Positions 1-6,510 of a stretch of DNA of 9,201 nt are shown piece after piece. Within the stretch, counting starts at the first letter, position 1; every line of letters begins with the position of its first letter. A model generated the notes under the pieces. The model worked only from the letters and a program-made list of their open reading frames with translations, made no database searches and was not told the DNA's origin. A program made the position numbers and the translations under genes. The stretch spans positions 1-9,201 of the forward strand of contig DOCD01000184.1 of the NCBI GenBank assembly GCA_003503945.1, in the 5' to 3' direction. The DNA comes from Clostridiales bacterium. GTDB taxonomy: Bacteria > Bacillota > Clostridia > Christensenellales > Borkfalkiaceae.

Positions 1-23
1 TTTTTTGTTTAATGACTTGACCG

Positions 24-3000
24 TTACTTTTTAACAAGCGTCAAAACAACTTTTTCGCCGTTGATATTCTGCTCCTTGGTATAGCCTTCCGCTTCGCCTT
101 CCGTCACCTTTTCCGCGAGAACGTCCTTTGCGAATTTTGCCGCCGCAAGCACCTTTTCCGCCTTGCCGTCCGCCTTGAAATAAACCTCTATTCTGTCGGT
201 TACCTCGAAGCCCGCGTCCTTTCGCATATTCTGGATTTTGGAAACTATCTCGCGCTCTATTCCCTCGAATATGAGTTCCTCCGTAAGGAAAGTATCCAGC
301 GCGACGGTTATACCCTTATCCTCCGCGGCGACAAAGCCGTTTGCGCTTTCGGTGAAAATCTGCAAATCTTCCTGCTTCAACGCGACGTCGATATCCTTAA
401 TTTCGTAAGAACCGCCGTTTTTAACCGCGTTTACAACTTCTTTCGCGTTACAGCTATTAAGGAAAGCGGAAATCGCGCCCAGCTTTCTGCCGTATTTGGG
501 CCCGAGCGTTTTAAGCTGCGGCTTCAATTTATAGCCGATATATTTATCCGCATCGTCCGCAAAGTCGAAAGATTTGACGTTGAGCTCGTCCAGAACGATT
601 GCGCGTTCCTCTTCGGAAAGCTCGATTTTTCTGTCCGACACTACAACCATTTTTGCAAGCGGCTGGCGGTTTTTAAGGTTGCCGGCGTTCCTTGCGGCGC
701 GTCCCAAAACCACGATATCGAGCACTTCTTCCATTCCGTCTTCGAGCTTTTTATCTATATACTTTTCCTCAGCCTCAGGAAAAGCACAGAGGTGAACGCT
801 CTTTTCCGCGTCCTTGAAAAACTCGGGGACTAAGTTCTGATACATCATTTCCGCGATAAACGGCGTATACGGCGCGGTAAGCTTTGCAAGGGTTGTAAGC
901 ACGGTGTACAGCGTAGTGTACGCCGCCGCCTTGTCCTCGGTCATTTCCGAGCCCCAGTACCGCTCTCTTCCGCGGCGAACGTACCAGTTGGATAAAACAT
1001 CGGCAAAATCCTGCAAAGCGCGGGCGCTTTCGGTGATTTCGTAACGCGCAAGGTGTTCGTCGACAAGCTTTACGAGGCTGTTGAGTTTTGAAAGTATCCA
1101 TTTATCCATTACGGAAAGCTTGCACTTTCCTAAATCGTATTGCGCGGGGTTATATTTATCGATTTCGGCGTACAGCACAAAGAACGCGTAAGTGTTCCAG
1201 AGCGTGCCGATATACTTGCGCTGCGCTTCGGACACCGTTTCTTCCGCAAAGCGCGACGGCAGCCACGGCGCCGACGAAGTGTAAAAATACCACCTTACCG
1301 CGTCCGCGCCCTGTTTATCGAGTACCGTCCACGGGTCGACTACGTTGCCCTTATGCTTTGACATTTTTATGCCGTTTTTATCGTTTACGTGCCCCAGAAC
1401 TATGCAGTTTTTAAACGGAGCTTTGCCGAACAAAATAGTATTTACGACAAGCAGCGTATAGAACCAGCCGCGCGTCTGGTCGACGGCTTCGGAAATGAAA
1501 TCGGCGGGGAAGGTTTTATCGAAAACCTCCTTGTTTTCAAACGGGTAATGATACTGCGCGAACGGCATCGAGCCCGAATCGAACCAGCAGTCGATAACCT
1601 CGGGCGTGCGGCTCATTTTGCCGCCGCACTTAGGGCATTTGCACGTAAGCCCGTCGAGATAGGGGCGGTGAAGCTCGATATCCTTTTCGGCGGGTATGCC
1701 GCACTTTTCTTTTAGTTCGGCTTTGGAGCCCATAACCTCTATCGCGCCGCAGTCGGGGCAAATCCAGACGGGCAGGGGCGTACCCCAATACCTGTCGCGG
1801 GAAAGCCCCCAGTCGATAACGTTTTCGAGGAAGTTGCCCATTCTGCCTTCTTTGATTGTTTCGGGCATCCAGTTTACAGAGCGGTTTGCGGCGATAATTT
1901 TATCCTTAACCTTTGTGACTTCGATAAACCAGCTCGATTTTGCGTAGTACAGAAGGGGCGTATCGCAACGCCAGCAATGGGGATAATCGTGCTCGAAGGG
2001 AACAACCTTGAACAACAGTCCCTTTTCTTCGAGCATATCGAGTATGTGCTTATCCGCCTTTTTCGCGAACAGCCCGTCCAGCTTTTCAAAGCGCTTGTCG
2101 AAGCAGCCGCGCTCGTCCACAAGCTGAACTACGGGCAGCGAGTAGCGTTTGCCGACCTTATAGTCGTCCTCGCCGAACGCGGGCGCGATATGAACTACGC
2201 CCGTGCCGTCGCCCATGGTAACGTAAGTATCGCAGACTACGTAATGCGCCTTTAATACTTCCTTTGCGGGAGAAACGCGAACGATTTCGGCGGAAGTTTC
2301 CGCAAATAAGGGTTCGTATTCCAGCCCTTCCCATTCTTTACCGAGCTTTTTGTCAACCACTTCGTACTGCTCGAAGAATTTCGAAACCAACGCTTCCGCA
2401 AGGATATAATTTGCGCCGTCCGACGAAATTTCGACGTAGGGCTCGTTGGGGTTCATACACAGCGCCACGTTCGAGGGCAGCGTCCACGGCGTTGTCGTCC
2501 AAGCGAGAATATAGCGGTTTTCACTACCCTTTACCTTAAAGCGGACTACTGCGGAGTTTTCCTTTACGAGCTTATAGCCCTGCGCAACCTCGTGCGAGGA
2601 AAGCGCGGTGCCGCATCTGGGGCAGTAGGGAACTATTTTATGCCCCTTATACAAAAGCCCTTTTTCGTGCATTTGTTTTAAAGCCCACCACTCCGACTCG
2701 ATATACTTGTCGTCGTAGGTGACGTAGGGGTTGTCCATATCCACCCAGTAACCGACGCGGTCGGACATTTTTTCCCACTCGCTTTTATATTTCCATACGG
2801 ATTGCTTACACTGCTTTATAAAGGGCTCTATTCCGTAGCCCTCGATTTGCTGTTTGCCGTCCAGCCCCAAAGACTTTTCCACTTCGAGCTCGACGGGCAG
2901 CCCGTGGGTATCCCAGCCCGCCTTACGTAAAACGTGCGCGCCCTTCATTGTGCGGAAGCGCGGGATAATGTCTTTCATTACGCGGGTTAAAATGTGCCCT

Positions 3001-3167
3001 ATGTGCGGCTTGCCGTTGGCTGTGGGAGGGCCGTCGTAGAAAGAAAACTCCTCGCCGCCCTCGCGGCTTTGCATGCTTTCTTCGAAAATTTTGTTGTCCT
3101 TCCAAAATTTGATTACTTCCTTTTCGCGCTCGACGAAGTTTAAAGACGTGTCTACCTTCTTGTACAT
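24..3167 (-). CDS. ileS: Isoleucyl-tRNA synthetase, type 2 (class I aaRS)
   Basis: Cytoplasmic enzyme that charges tRNA-Ile with isoleucine and edits mischarged valine. I chose the ATG at 3167 (1047 residues) because AAGGAG lies 6 nt upstream. The frame stays open to 3242, but that extension runs through the T-box leader. Visible motifs: HIGH at residues 55-58 in a PPTANGKPHIGH context, the KMSKS-loop variant KMSKH at 601-605, the editing-domain (CP1) signatures TTTPWTLPSN at 224-233 and GTGVVHIAPAFGEDD at 321-335, and several Cys pairs likely to bind zinc (CPRC 182-185, CWRC 398-401, CPDC 470-473, CPKC 511-514). The tail after about residue 690 is the anticodon-binding region plus the long C-terminal extension typical of type-2 IleS. 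Length and motif style fit the type-2 (eukaryote-like) clade rather than the shorter type 1 of E. coli. The 23 bp after the stop show no hairpin; any terminator lies outside the window. Confidence 0.97.
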   Translation of the reverse strand: MYKKVDTSLNFVEREKEVIKFWKDNKIFEESMQSREGGEEFSFYDGPPTANGKPHIGHILTRVMKDIIPRFRTMKGAHVLRKAGWDTHGLPVELEVEKSLGLDGKQQIEGYGIEPFIKQCKQSVWKYKSEWEKMSDRVGYWVDMDNPYVTYDDKYIESEWWALKQMHEKGLLYKGHKIVPYCPRCGTALSSHEVAQGYKLVKENSAVVRFKVKGSENRYILAWTTTPWTLPSNVALCMNPNEPYVEISSDGANYILAEALVSKFFEQYEVVDKKLGKEWEGLEYEPLFAETSAEIVRVSPAKEVLKAHYVVCDTYVTMGDGTGVVHIAPAFGEDDYKVGKRYSLPVVQLVDERGCFDKRFEKLDGLFAKKADKHILDMLEEKGLLFKVVPFEHDYPHCWRCDTPLLYYAKSSWFIEVTKVKDKIIAANRSVNWMPETIKEGRMGNFLENVIDWGLSRDRYWGTPLPVWICPDCGAIEVMGSKAELKEKCGIPAEKDIELHRPYLDGLTCKCPKCGGKMSRTPEVIDCWFDSGSMPFAQYHYPFENKEVFDKTFPADFISEAVDQTRGWFYTLLVVNTILFGKAPFKNCIVLGHVNDKNGIKMSKHKGNVVDPWTVLDKQGADAVRWYFYTSSAPWLPSRFAEETVSEAQRKYIGTLWNTYAFFVLYAEIDKYNPAQYDLGKCKLSVMDKWILSKLNSLVKLVDEHLARYEITESARALQDFADVLSNWYVRRGRERYWGSEMTEDKAAAYTTLYTVLTTLAKLTAPYTPFIAEMMYQNLVPEFFKDAEKSVHLCAFPEAEEKYIDKKLEDGMEEVLDIVVLGRAARNAGNLKNRQPLAKMVVVSDRKIELSEEERAIVLDELNVKSFDFADDADKYIGYKLKPQLKTLGPKYGRKLGAISAFLNSCNAKEVVNAVKNGGSYEIKDIDVALKQEDLQIFTESANGFVAAEDKGITVALDTFLTEELIFEGIEREIVSKIQNMRKDAGFEVTDRIEVYFKADGKAEKVLAAAKFAKDVLAEKVTEGEAEGYTKEQNINGEKVVLTLVKK

Positions 3168-3438
3168 ATAAAACTCCTTGTAAATAATAAAGCGGCGCCC
3201 GCGTTTCGGACACCACTGAAATAAGTGCTTATAAACCACCAAAACAAACCGACATTTGCCGTAACTTGTGACGGGTTACGAATCCGCGCAAAACTAATAA
3301 GGTTATAAACCCTTTCGCAATGCGGGCTGAAAGGTGATATCCTGTAAGGCGAGTTTACTTTCTTGCACCAAACGAAAGCTCTCTTAAAAACCCGATCCAA
3401 ACGGCGTTGTCCTTTGTCATAGCCTTTAATATTGATAT
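3168..3438 (-). promoter_or_regulatory. T-box riboswitch leader of ileS (Ile specifier ATC)
   Basis: Untranslated leader that should sense uncharged tRNA-Ile and switch ileS on. Seen on the minus strand: a Stem I base AAAGG (3415-3411) paired with CCTTT (3334-3330); an upper helix GGGTTT (3393-3388) with AAACTC (3356-3351); the conserved AAGAGAG bulge region (about 3385-3379); an apical stem CTTTC/GAAAG (3378-3374/3362-3358) whose loop carries the typical TTTGGTGCAAG-like sequence; and an ATC specifier at 3338-3336 followed by A. Downstream is a 6-bp hairpin CGTAAC/GTTACG (3280-3275/3266-3261), placed like Stem III. The antiterminator is less canonical. GTTTTGG (3245-3239) can pair with CCGAAAC (3209-3203), enclosing UGGU at 3238-3235, which would pair with the ACCA end of tRNA-Ile. 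Stem I is convincing; the antiterminator assignment is inference. Confidence 0.87.
3182..3206 (-). terminator. Candidate T-box attenuator hairpin
   Basis: On the minus strand, GCGG and CCGC form a short stem around a GCG loop (3202-3192). It is flanked by AAA and TTT that could extend it past one bulged C, and followed by a T-rich tract (TTTATTATTT). Its 5' flank overlaps CCGAAAC (3209-3203), the 3' strand of the proposed antiterminator, so the two structures would be mutually exclusive. The stem is short for an intrinsic terminator, and it ends only a few bases before the AAGGAG ribosome binding site. Control of translation initiation is therefore an alternative reading. Confidence 0.4.
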
Positions 3439-3444
3439 ATCTTA

Positions 3445-3473
3445 ATTATATAAAATGCTTGATTAAAAGTAAA
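3445..3473 (-). promoter_or_regulatory. Sigma-A type promoter of ileS
   Basis: A perfect -10 hexamer TATAAT (3450-3445) is preceded, after a 17-bp spacer, by TTTACT (3473-3468), which matches the -35 consensus at four of six positions. The surrounding DNA is A+T-rich. Transcription would start near 3438, giving a leader of about 270 nt that fits the T-box exactly. This makes ileS its own transcription unit, separate from tsaD. Confidence 0.8.
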
Positions 3474-3501
3474 GCAAAATTTACAAGATTTTTTAAACGC
3501 C

Positions 3502-3625
3502 AAAATTGCGCAGATGCGAGCAAGACAAGGAAAGTGCGGCTTTGCAAGGGGAACTTACTTAGAGGTAAGTGACCCGAAGCAAAACGCAAGCTTGACGCAG
3601 TATTGCGAAGCATATTCGCAATTTT
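3502..3625. repeat. Long-hairpin intergenic element, copy A (behind tsaD)
   Basis: A 124-bp element with perfect 9-bp terminal inverted repeats, AAAATTGCG (3502-3510) and CGCAATTTT (3617-3625). Inside, nested pairings can fold almost the whole unit into one imperfect hairpin: GCG/CGC (3516-3518/3596-3598), CAAG/CTTG (3521-3524/3591-3594), TGCG/CGCA (3535-3538/3585-3588), TTTGC/GCAAA (3541-3545/3579-3583) and GGG/CCC (3548-3550/3573-3575). A GA/GA tandem mismatch then leads into an ACTTAC/GTAAGT apical stem (3553-3558/3565-3570). A second possible hairpin is ATTGCGAA/TTCGCAAT (3602-3609/3615-3622). It resembles the element at 6511-6632. Because both ends are A/T runs, it could act as a terminator in either direction, here for tsaD. 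It has no coding capacity. Confidence 0.8.
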
Positions 3626-4655
3626 ATTTTAACGGGATTTGTGCGCAGGCGTTAGTATCCATTGAAGCAAAAATGCCCGCCTCATACTGTATGAGCCCCT
3701 CCGCCGCTATCATTGCCGCGTTGTCTGTACAGTACACCTTTTGCGGCAGGATAAGCTTTAAACCCGCTTTTTCACACTCATTTGTAAGGGCGCTTCGAAG
3801 GTGTTCGTTCGCGGCGACGCCGCCGCCCGCCGTTACGACCTTTACGCCCAGCTTTTTCGCGCTTTCAACCGTCTTTGAAACAAGCGGGTCGATTGCCGCG
3901 CACTGGAAAGACGCCGCCACGTCGGCGAGGTTTATTTTTTCGCCCTTTTGCTCGGCGTTATGGCAGTAATTTATAACCGCCGTTTTAAGTCCGCTGTAAG
4001 AAAACTGCATTTTACTTACGTTTTTGACGAGCGCGCGGGGAAACGGGATATCGGCTTTACCGCTTTCGGCAAGCCTTTGCACGTTCGGACCGCCGGGGTA
4101 GGGCAAGCCTAAAACCCTTGCCACTTTGTCGAACGCTTCGCCAGCGGCGTCGTCCGAGGTTCTGCCTAAAATTTCAAATTCCGTATACGTTTTCGTATGT
4201 AAAATCGCCGTATGCCCGCCGCTTGCGAGCAAGGTTACGTAGGGCGGCTTCAAATTTTCGTCGCATAAATACGCTGCGGCAAGGTGCCCGCGGATATGGT
4301 TTACCGCGATAAGCGGCACGTTTAAGGTATACGCGAGCGCTTTTGCGAACGAAAGCCCGACCAAAAGCGCACCCAAAAGCCCCGCGCCGTAGGTTACCGC
4401 AACCGCGTCGATATCCTTAAAAGCGACGCCCGCGTCTTTAAGCGCGGACTTTACGGCTTCGTCGATTGCGTCGGTGTGCGCGCGCGAAGCTATTTCGGGC
4501 ACTACGCCGCCGTATTTTGCCTGTTCGGCGGCGGACGACAAAATCACGCTCGACAAAAGCGTCCTGCCGCGTATTACCGCCGCGGCGGTTTCGTCGCAGC
4601 TCGATTCAATCCCGAGTATTACGGGGTTTTTTTTAATGCTGAAATTTCCGTACAT
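3624..4655 (-). CDS. tsaD: tRNA N6-threonylcarbamoyladenosine (t6A37) transferase TsaD
   Basis: Transfers the threonylcarbamoyl group from threonylcarbamoyl-AMP to A37 of ANN-decoding tRNAs in the cytoplasm, together with TsaB and TsaE (not in this window). The 343-residue length is normal for the family (Kae1/Qri7/YgjD, ASKHA fold). Seen: ILGIESSCDETAAA at 13-26, GGVVPEIASRAH at 49-60, the metal-binding HIRGH with His120 and His124, ASGGHTA at 144-150, SDDAAGEAFDKVAR at 167-180, GGGVAAN at 277-283 and the Asp311 metal ligand in TDNAAMIA. ATG at 4655 is the only sensible start before the first motif, yet no Shine-Dalgarno sequence is visible; a GC-rich hairpin sits just upstream. It starts 30 bp after the 157-residue gene, so co-transcription with it is likely. 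The TAA stop (3626-3624) overlaps the edge of the hairpin element by two bases. Confidence 0.97.
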   Translation of the reverse strand: MYGNFSIKKNPVILGIESSCDETAAAVIRGRTLLSSVILSSAAEQAKYGGVVPEIASRAHTDAIDEAVKSALKDAGVAFKDIDAVAVTYGAGLLGALLVGLSFAKALAYTLNVPLIAVNHIRGHLAAAYLCDENLKPPYVTLLASGGHTAILHTKTYTEFEILGRTSDDAAGEAFDKVARVLGLPYPGGPNVQRLAESGKADIPFPRALVKNVSKMQFSYSGLKTAVINYCHNAEQKGEKINLADVAASFQCAAIDPLVSKTVESAKKLGVKVVTAGGGVAANEHLRSALTNECEKAGLKLILPQKVYCTDNAAMIAAEGLIQYEAGIFASMDTNACAQIPLK

Positions 4656-4664
4656 AATCGAAAA

Positions 4665-4680
4665 CGGCGGAAAGCCGCCG
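4665..4680 (-). promoter_or_regulatory. GC-rich hairpin in front of the tsaD start codon
   Basis: CGGCGG (4665-4670) and CCGCCG (4675-4680) form a perfect 6-bp stem with a 4-nt loop. It lies wholly between the stop of the upstream small gene and the ATG of tsaD, ending 9 nt before the start codon. On the minus strand it is followed by TTTT, so it could be a weak attenuator. It also occupies the place where a ribosome binding site would sit. No function can be proved from sequence alone. Confidence 0.45.
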
Positions 4681-4685
4681 TATTT

Positions 4686-5159
4686 TTAAAATTTTAATTT
4701 GCCTTCGTAAACGTCGTTGAAGCCGCCGTCGTCGTTGGATTGCGGCAGCGACAGACGAGGTTTGCGTTCGGTTCCGGTTTGAAGTTTGGGCTGCGCCTGC
4801 GGGGGAGTATATTGCCGCGCTTCCTGAATTTCCTTTTCGGTCGGCGTTAATAGCTCCCTTATGCTGTCTGCAAGACTTGTTACGTGCTGCATACGGCGTT
4901 TGGAATATATCCCCTCCGCGCCCATTACATTTAAGACGAACATAGCCCTGTCAAGCTGCCTTACGGCTACCCTTGCGGGGTTTATTCTCGCCGTCGGCGG
5001 GCATTTGGCAACTTCCGCTATCATATTGCCGGCGTCGAGGGAATACTCCAAAAACTTTTTCGCAAGCAACTCTTTTTCGCGGTAGTATTTGCCCGACCTG
5101 TACAAAACAAGCACGGTTTTAACGAATTCGAGCCCCGCCGTTTTAATATCAACAGCCAT
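4686..5159 (-). CDS. Hypothetical protein, probable four-helix-bundle N-terminal domain
   Basis: I do not recognise this 157-residue protein with certainty. ATG at 5159 is well supported by AGGAGG 5 nt upstream. Residues 1-105 look wholly helical. They contain a basic, aromatic first half (LVLYRSGKYYREKELLAKKF at 17-36), then DAGNMIAEVAKC (42-53) and a second helical pair with RVAVRQLDRAMFVLNVMG (63-80) and SLADSIRELL (95-104). This rhythm, including the IAE element, recalls the Avd / 23S-rRNA-intervening-sequence four-helix-bundle family, but the match is from memory and weak. Residues from about 106 to 157 are polar, rich in Pro and Gln, and probably disordered. There is no signal peptide, membrane segment or obvious catalytic motif. 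No reverse transcriptase is nearby, so the resemblance does not imply a retroelement. It is probably co-transcribed with tsaD. Confidence 0.85.
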   Translation of the reverse strand: MAVDIKTAGLEFVKTVLVLYRSGKYYREKELLAKKFLEYSLDAGNMIAEVAKCPPTARINPARVAVRQLDRAMFVLNVMGAEGIYSKRRMQHVTSLADSIRELLTPTEKEIQEARQYTPPQAQPKLQTGTERKPRLSLPQSNDDGGFNDVYEGKLKF

Positions 5160-5198
5160 AATAACCTCCTTTTTCGGAAGAAAGTTCTTTAACCTTTT

Positions 5199-5247
5199 AC
5201 CTCATCCGTCGCAACATAAGTTGCGACACCTTCCCCTTTGGGGAAGG
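5199..5247. repeat. Double-hairpin intergenic repeat, copy 1
   Basis: After the lead-in ACCTCATC (5199-5206) come two perfect adjacent hairpins: GTCGCAAC/GTTGCGAC (5208-5215/5220-5227, loop ATAA) and CCTTCCCC/GGGGAAGG (5229-5236/5240-5247, loop TTT). AACCTT (5191-5196) and AAGGTT (5255-5260) form an outer inverted repeat. The same plan with a different first stem occurs at 6443-6486. There is no T-run behind either hairpin on the minus strand, so it does not look like a standard terminator for prfB. It fills most of the 103-bp gap between prfB and the small gene. Confidence 0.75.
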
Positions 5248-5262
5248 CTATAATAAGGTTAT

Positions 5263-6363
5263 TTAAATTGTTTTCTTTAAATAGTCTATGATAAACCCTT
5301 GAATATCCCCGTCCATAACCGCCTGCACGTTCGTGTTTTCATAGCCCGTCCTGTGGTCTTTTACGAGAGTATACGGGCAGAATACGTAGCTTCTGATCTG
5401 GCTGCCCCACTCGATTTTCTTTATCTCGCCTTTAAGCTCCGCGTCTGCGGCTTCGCGGTCGGCAATCTGCCGTTCGATAAGCTTTGCGCGAAGATACTGG
5501 AAAGCCATTTCCTTATTCTGAAGCTGGCTTCTTTCGTTCTGGCAGGTTACGACTATGCCCGTCGGGAAGTGGGTTATCCTTATCGCCGTTTCGGTTTTGT
5601 TGACCTTCTGTCCGCCCGCGCCCGAAGAACGGTATACGTCTATCCTGATGTCGTCGTCTTTAATTTCTATTTCGTTGTCGTCCTCGACCTCGGGCATAAC
5701 TTCGAGCGAGGCGAAAGACGTGTGGCGGCGTTTGTTCGAATCGAACGGGGAAATGCGCACGAGCCTGTGCACGCCCTTTTCCGCCTTTAAAAAGCCGTAG
5801 GCGTTTTCGCCCTCGACGCGGAAGCTGACGCTTTTCAGCCCTGCCTCGTCGCCGTCCTCGAAATCCAGTTCGGTAACCTTGAAGCCCGACCTCTCGCAAT
5901 ACCTCGTATACATTCTGTACAGCATCGAAGTCCAGTCGCAAGCCTCGGTGCCGCCCGCGCCCGAATGAAGATTCAAAATAGCGTTGTTTGCGTCGTATTT
6001 GCCGCGAAGAAGGGCGCGAAGGCGCATTTGTTCGATATCGTCCTCCGCGACGGCAATCATATTTTCAAGCTCGGGAATCAGGCTTTCGTCGTCCGCCTCC
6101 TCGATTAAATCGATAAAGGCGTAAGCGTCGGCAAGCGCGGTTTCCCCGCGCTTGTACGAGTCGAGCTTGTTTTCAACACTCGAAATTTCCCTGCCGACTT
6201 TTTTGCATTTTTCCAAATCCTGCCAGACGGCGGGGTCCTCCTGCTCCTTTTTAAGCTCATCGAGCTTCGCGCCGAGATGGTCTATATCCAGCGCGTACTT
6301 TGCTTCCGAAAGCGTGTCGGAAAGAGATTTAAGACGTAAACGATAATCGTCAGCTTTAAACAC
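5263..6363 (-). CDS. prfB: Peptide chain release factor 2 (RF2)
   Basis: Recognises UGA and UAA in the ribosomal A site and triggers peptide release. The 366-residue length is normal for the family. Seen: the RF2-specific stop-codon recognition tripeptide SPF at 205-207 (RF1 would have PxT) and the universal GGQ at 250-252 in SSGAGGQKVNKTET, with the helical domain 1 before them. The start is GTG at 6363, giving the family-typical opening fMet-Phe, with a weak AGGG about 8 nt upstream; no ATG fits better. Many bacterial prfB genes need a +1 frameshift at an in-frame UGA near codon 26. Here the corresponding stretch (KYALDIDHL, residues 22-30) reads straight through with CTG GAT and no stop, so the autoregulatory frameshift is absent. 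Its place behind secA matches the order known from Bacillus, though 267 bp of hairpin-rich DNA separate the two. Confidence 0.97.
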   Translation of the reverse strand: MFKADDYRLRLKSLSDTLSEAKYALDIDHLGAKLDELKKEQEDPAVWQDLEKCKKVGREISSVENKLDSYKRGETALADAYAFIDLIEEADDESLIPELENMIAVAEDDIEQMRLRALLRGKYDANNAILNLHSGAGGTEACDWTSMLYRMYTRYCERSGFKVTELDFEDGDEAGLKSVSFRVEGENAYGFLKAEKGVHRLVRISPFDSNKRRHTSFASLEVMPEVEDDNEIEIKDDDIRIDVYRSSGAGGQKVNKTETAIRITHFPTGIVVTCQNERSQLQNKEMAFQYLRAKLIERQIADREAADAELKGEIKKIEWGSQIRSYVFCPYTLVKDHRTGYENTNVQAVMDGDIQGFIIDYLKKTI

Positions 6364-6391
6364 TTTTTTACCCTATTTTTATTAAGTCGCA

Positions 6392-6429
6392 GAAAAGTCA
6401 GCACGGTAGCCCGTGCGTTAAGACTTTTC
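6392..6429. other. Two-part hairpin upstream of prfB
   Basis: An outer 8-bp stem GAAAAGTC/GACTTTTC (6392-6399/6422-6429) encloses an inner 6-bp stem GCACGG/CCGTGC (6401-6406/6411-6416, loop TAGC). An uneven internal loop of 1 and 5 bases lies between them. It begins 29 bp upstream of the prfB GTG start and would be part of the prfB 5' leader if transcription came through from secA. It has no T-tract directly after it. It could be a leader structure or another palindromic repeat; I see no second copy here. Confidence 0.6.
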
Positions 6430-6442
6430 AAGACATAACGTA

Positions 6443-6486
6443 ACCTCATCAGTCTGCTTCGCAGACAGCTTCCCCATAGGGGAAGC
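6443..6486. repeat. Double-hairpin intergenic repeat, copy 2
   Basis: The ACCTCATC lead-in (6443-6450) is identical to copy 1. It is followed by GTCTGC/GCAGAC (6452-6457/6461-6466, loop TTC) and GCTTCCCC/GGGGAAGC (6468-6475/6479-6486, loop ATA). The first stem differs fully in sequence from copy 1 but is again perfectly paired. The second stem shares its core, with the terminal pair changed from C-G to G-C. It lies between prfB and secA. Confidence 0.75.
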
Positions 6487-6510
6487 CGAATTATTTCAAT
6501 TATGTGAACT

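Noticed and set aside
1..23. The TTTTTT at the window edge as part of an ileS terminator
   Set aside because: Read in the direction of ileS transcription it is an A-run, and no stem precedes it within the window.
3168..3242. Upstream in-frame ATG at 3242 as the ileS start
   Set aside because: It would add 25 residues translated from the T-box leader, including the proposed UGGU loop. The ATG at 3167 has a strong ribosome binding site and matches where IleS proteins begin.
3514..3969. Plus-strand open frame of 151 residues over the hairpin element and the end of tsaD
   Set aside because: It is antisense to a conserved gene, low in complexity, has no good ribosome binding site, and its 5' part is the palindromic element.
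4686..5159. A diversity-generating retroelement, suggested by the Avd-like look of the small protein
   Set aside because: No reverse transcriptase, template/variable repeat pair or variable C-type lectin-like protein is in the window.
5199..5247. Double hairpin as an intrinsic terminator for prfB
   Set aside because: No T-run follows either stem on the minus strand, and a related copy lies upstream of prfB too, which fits a repeat family better.
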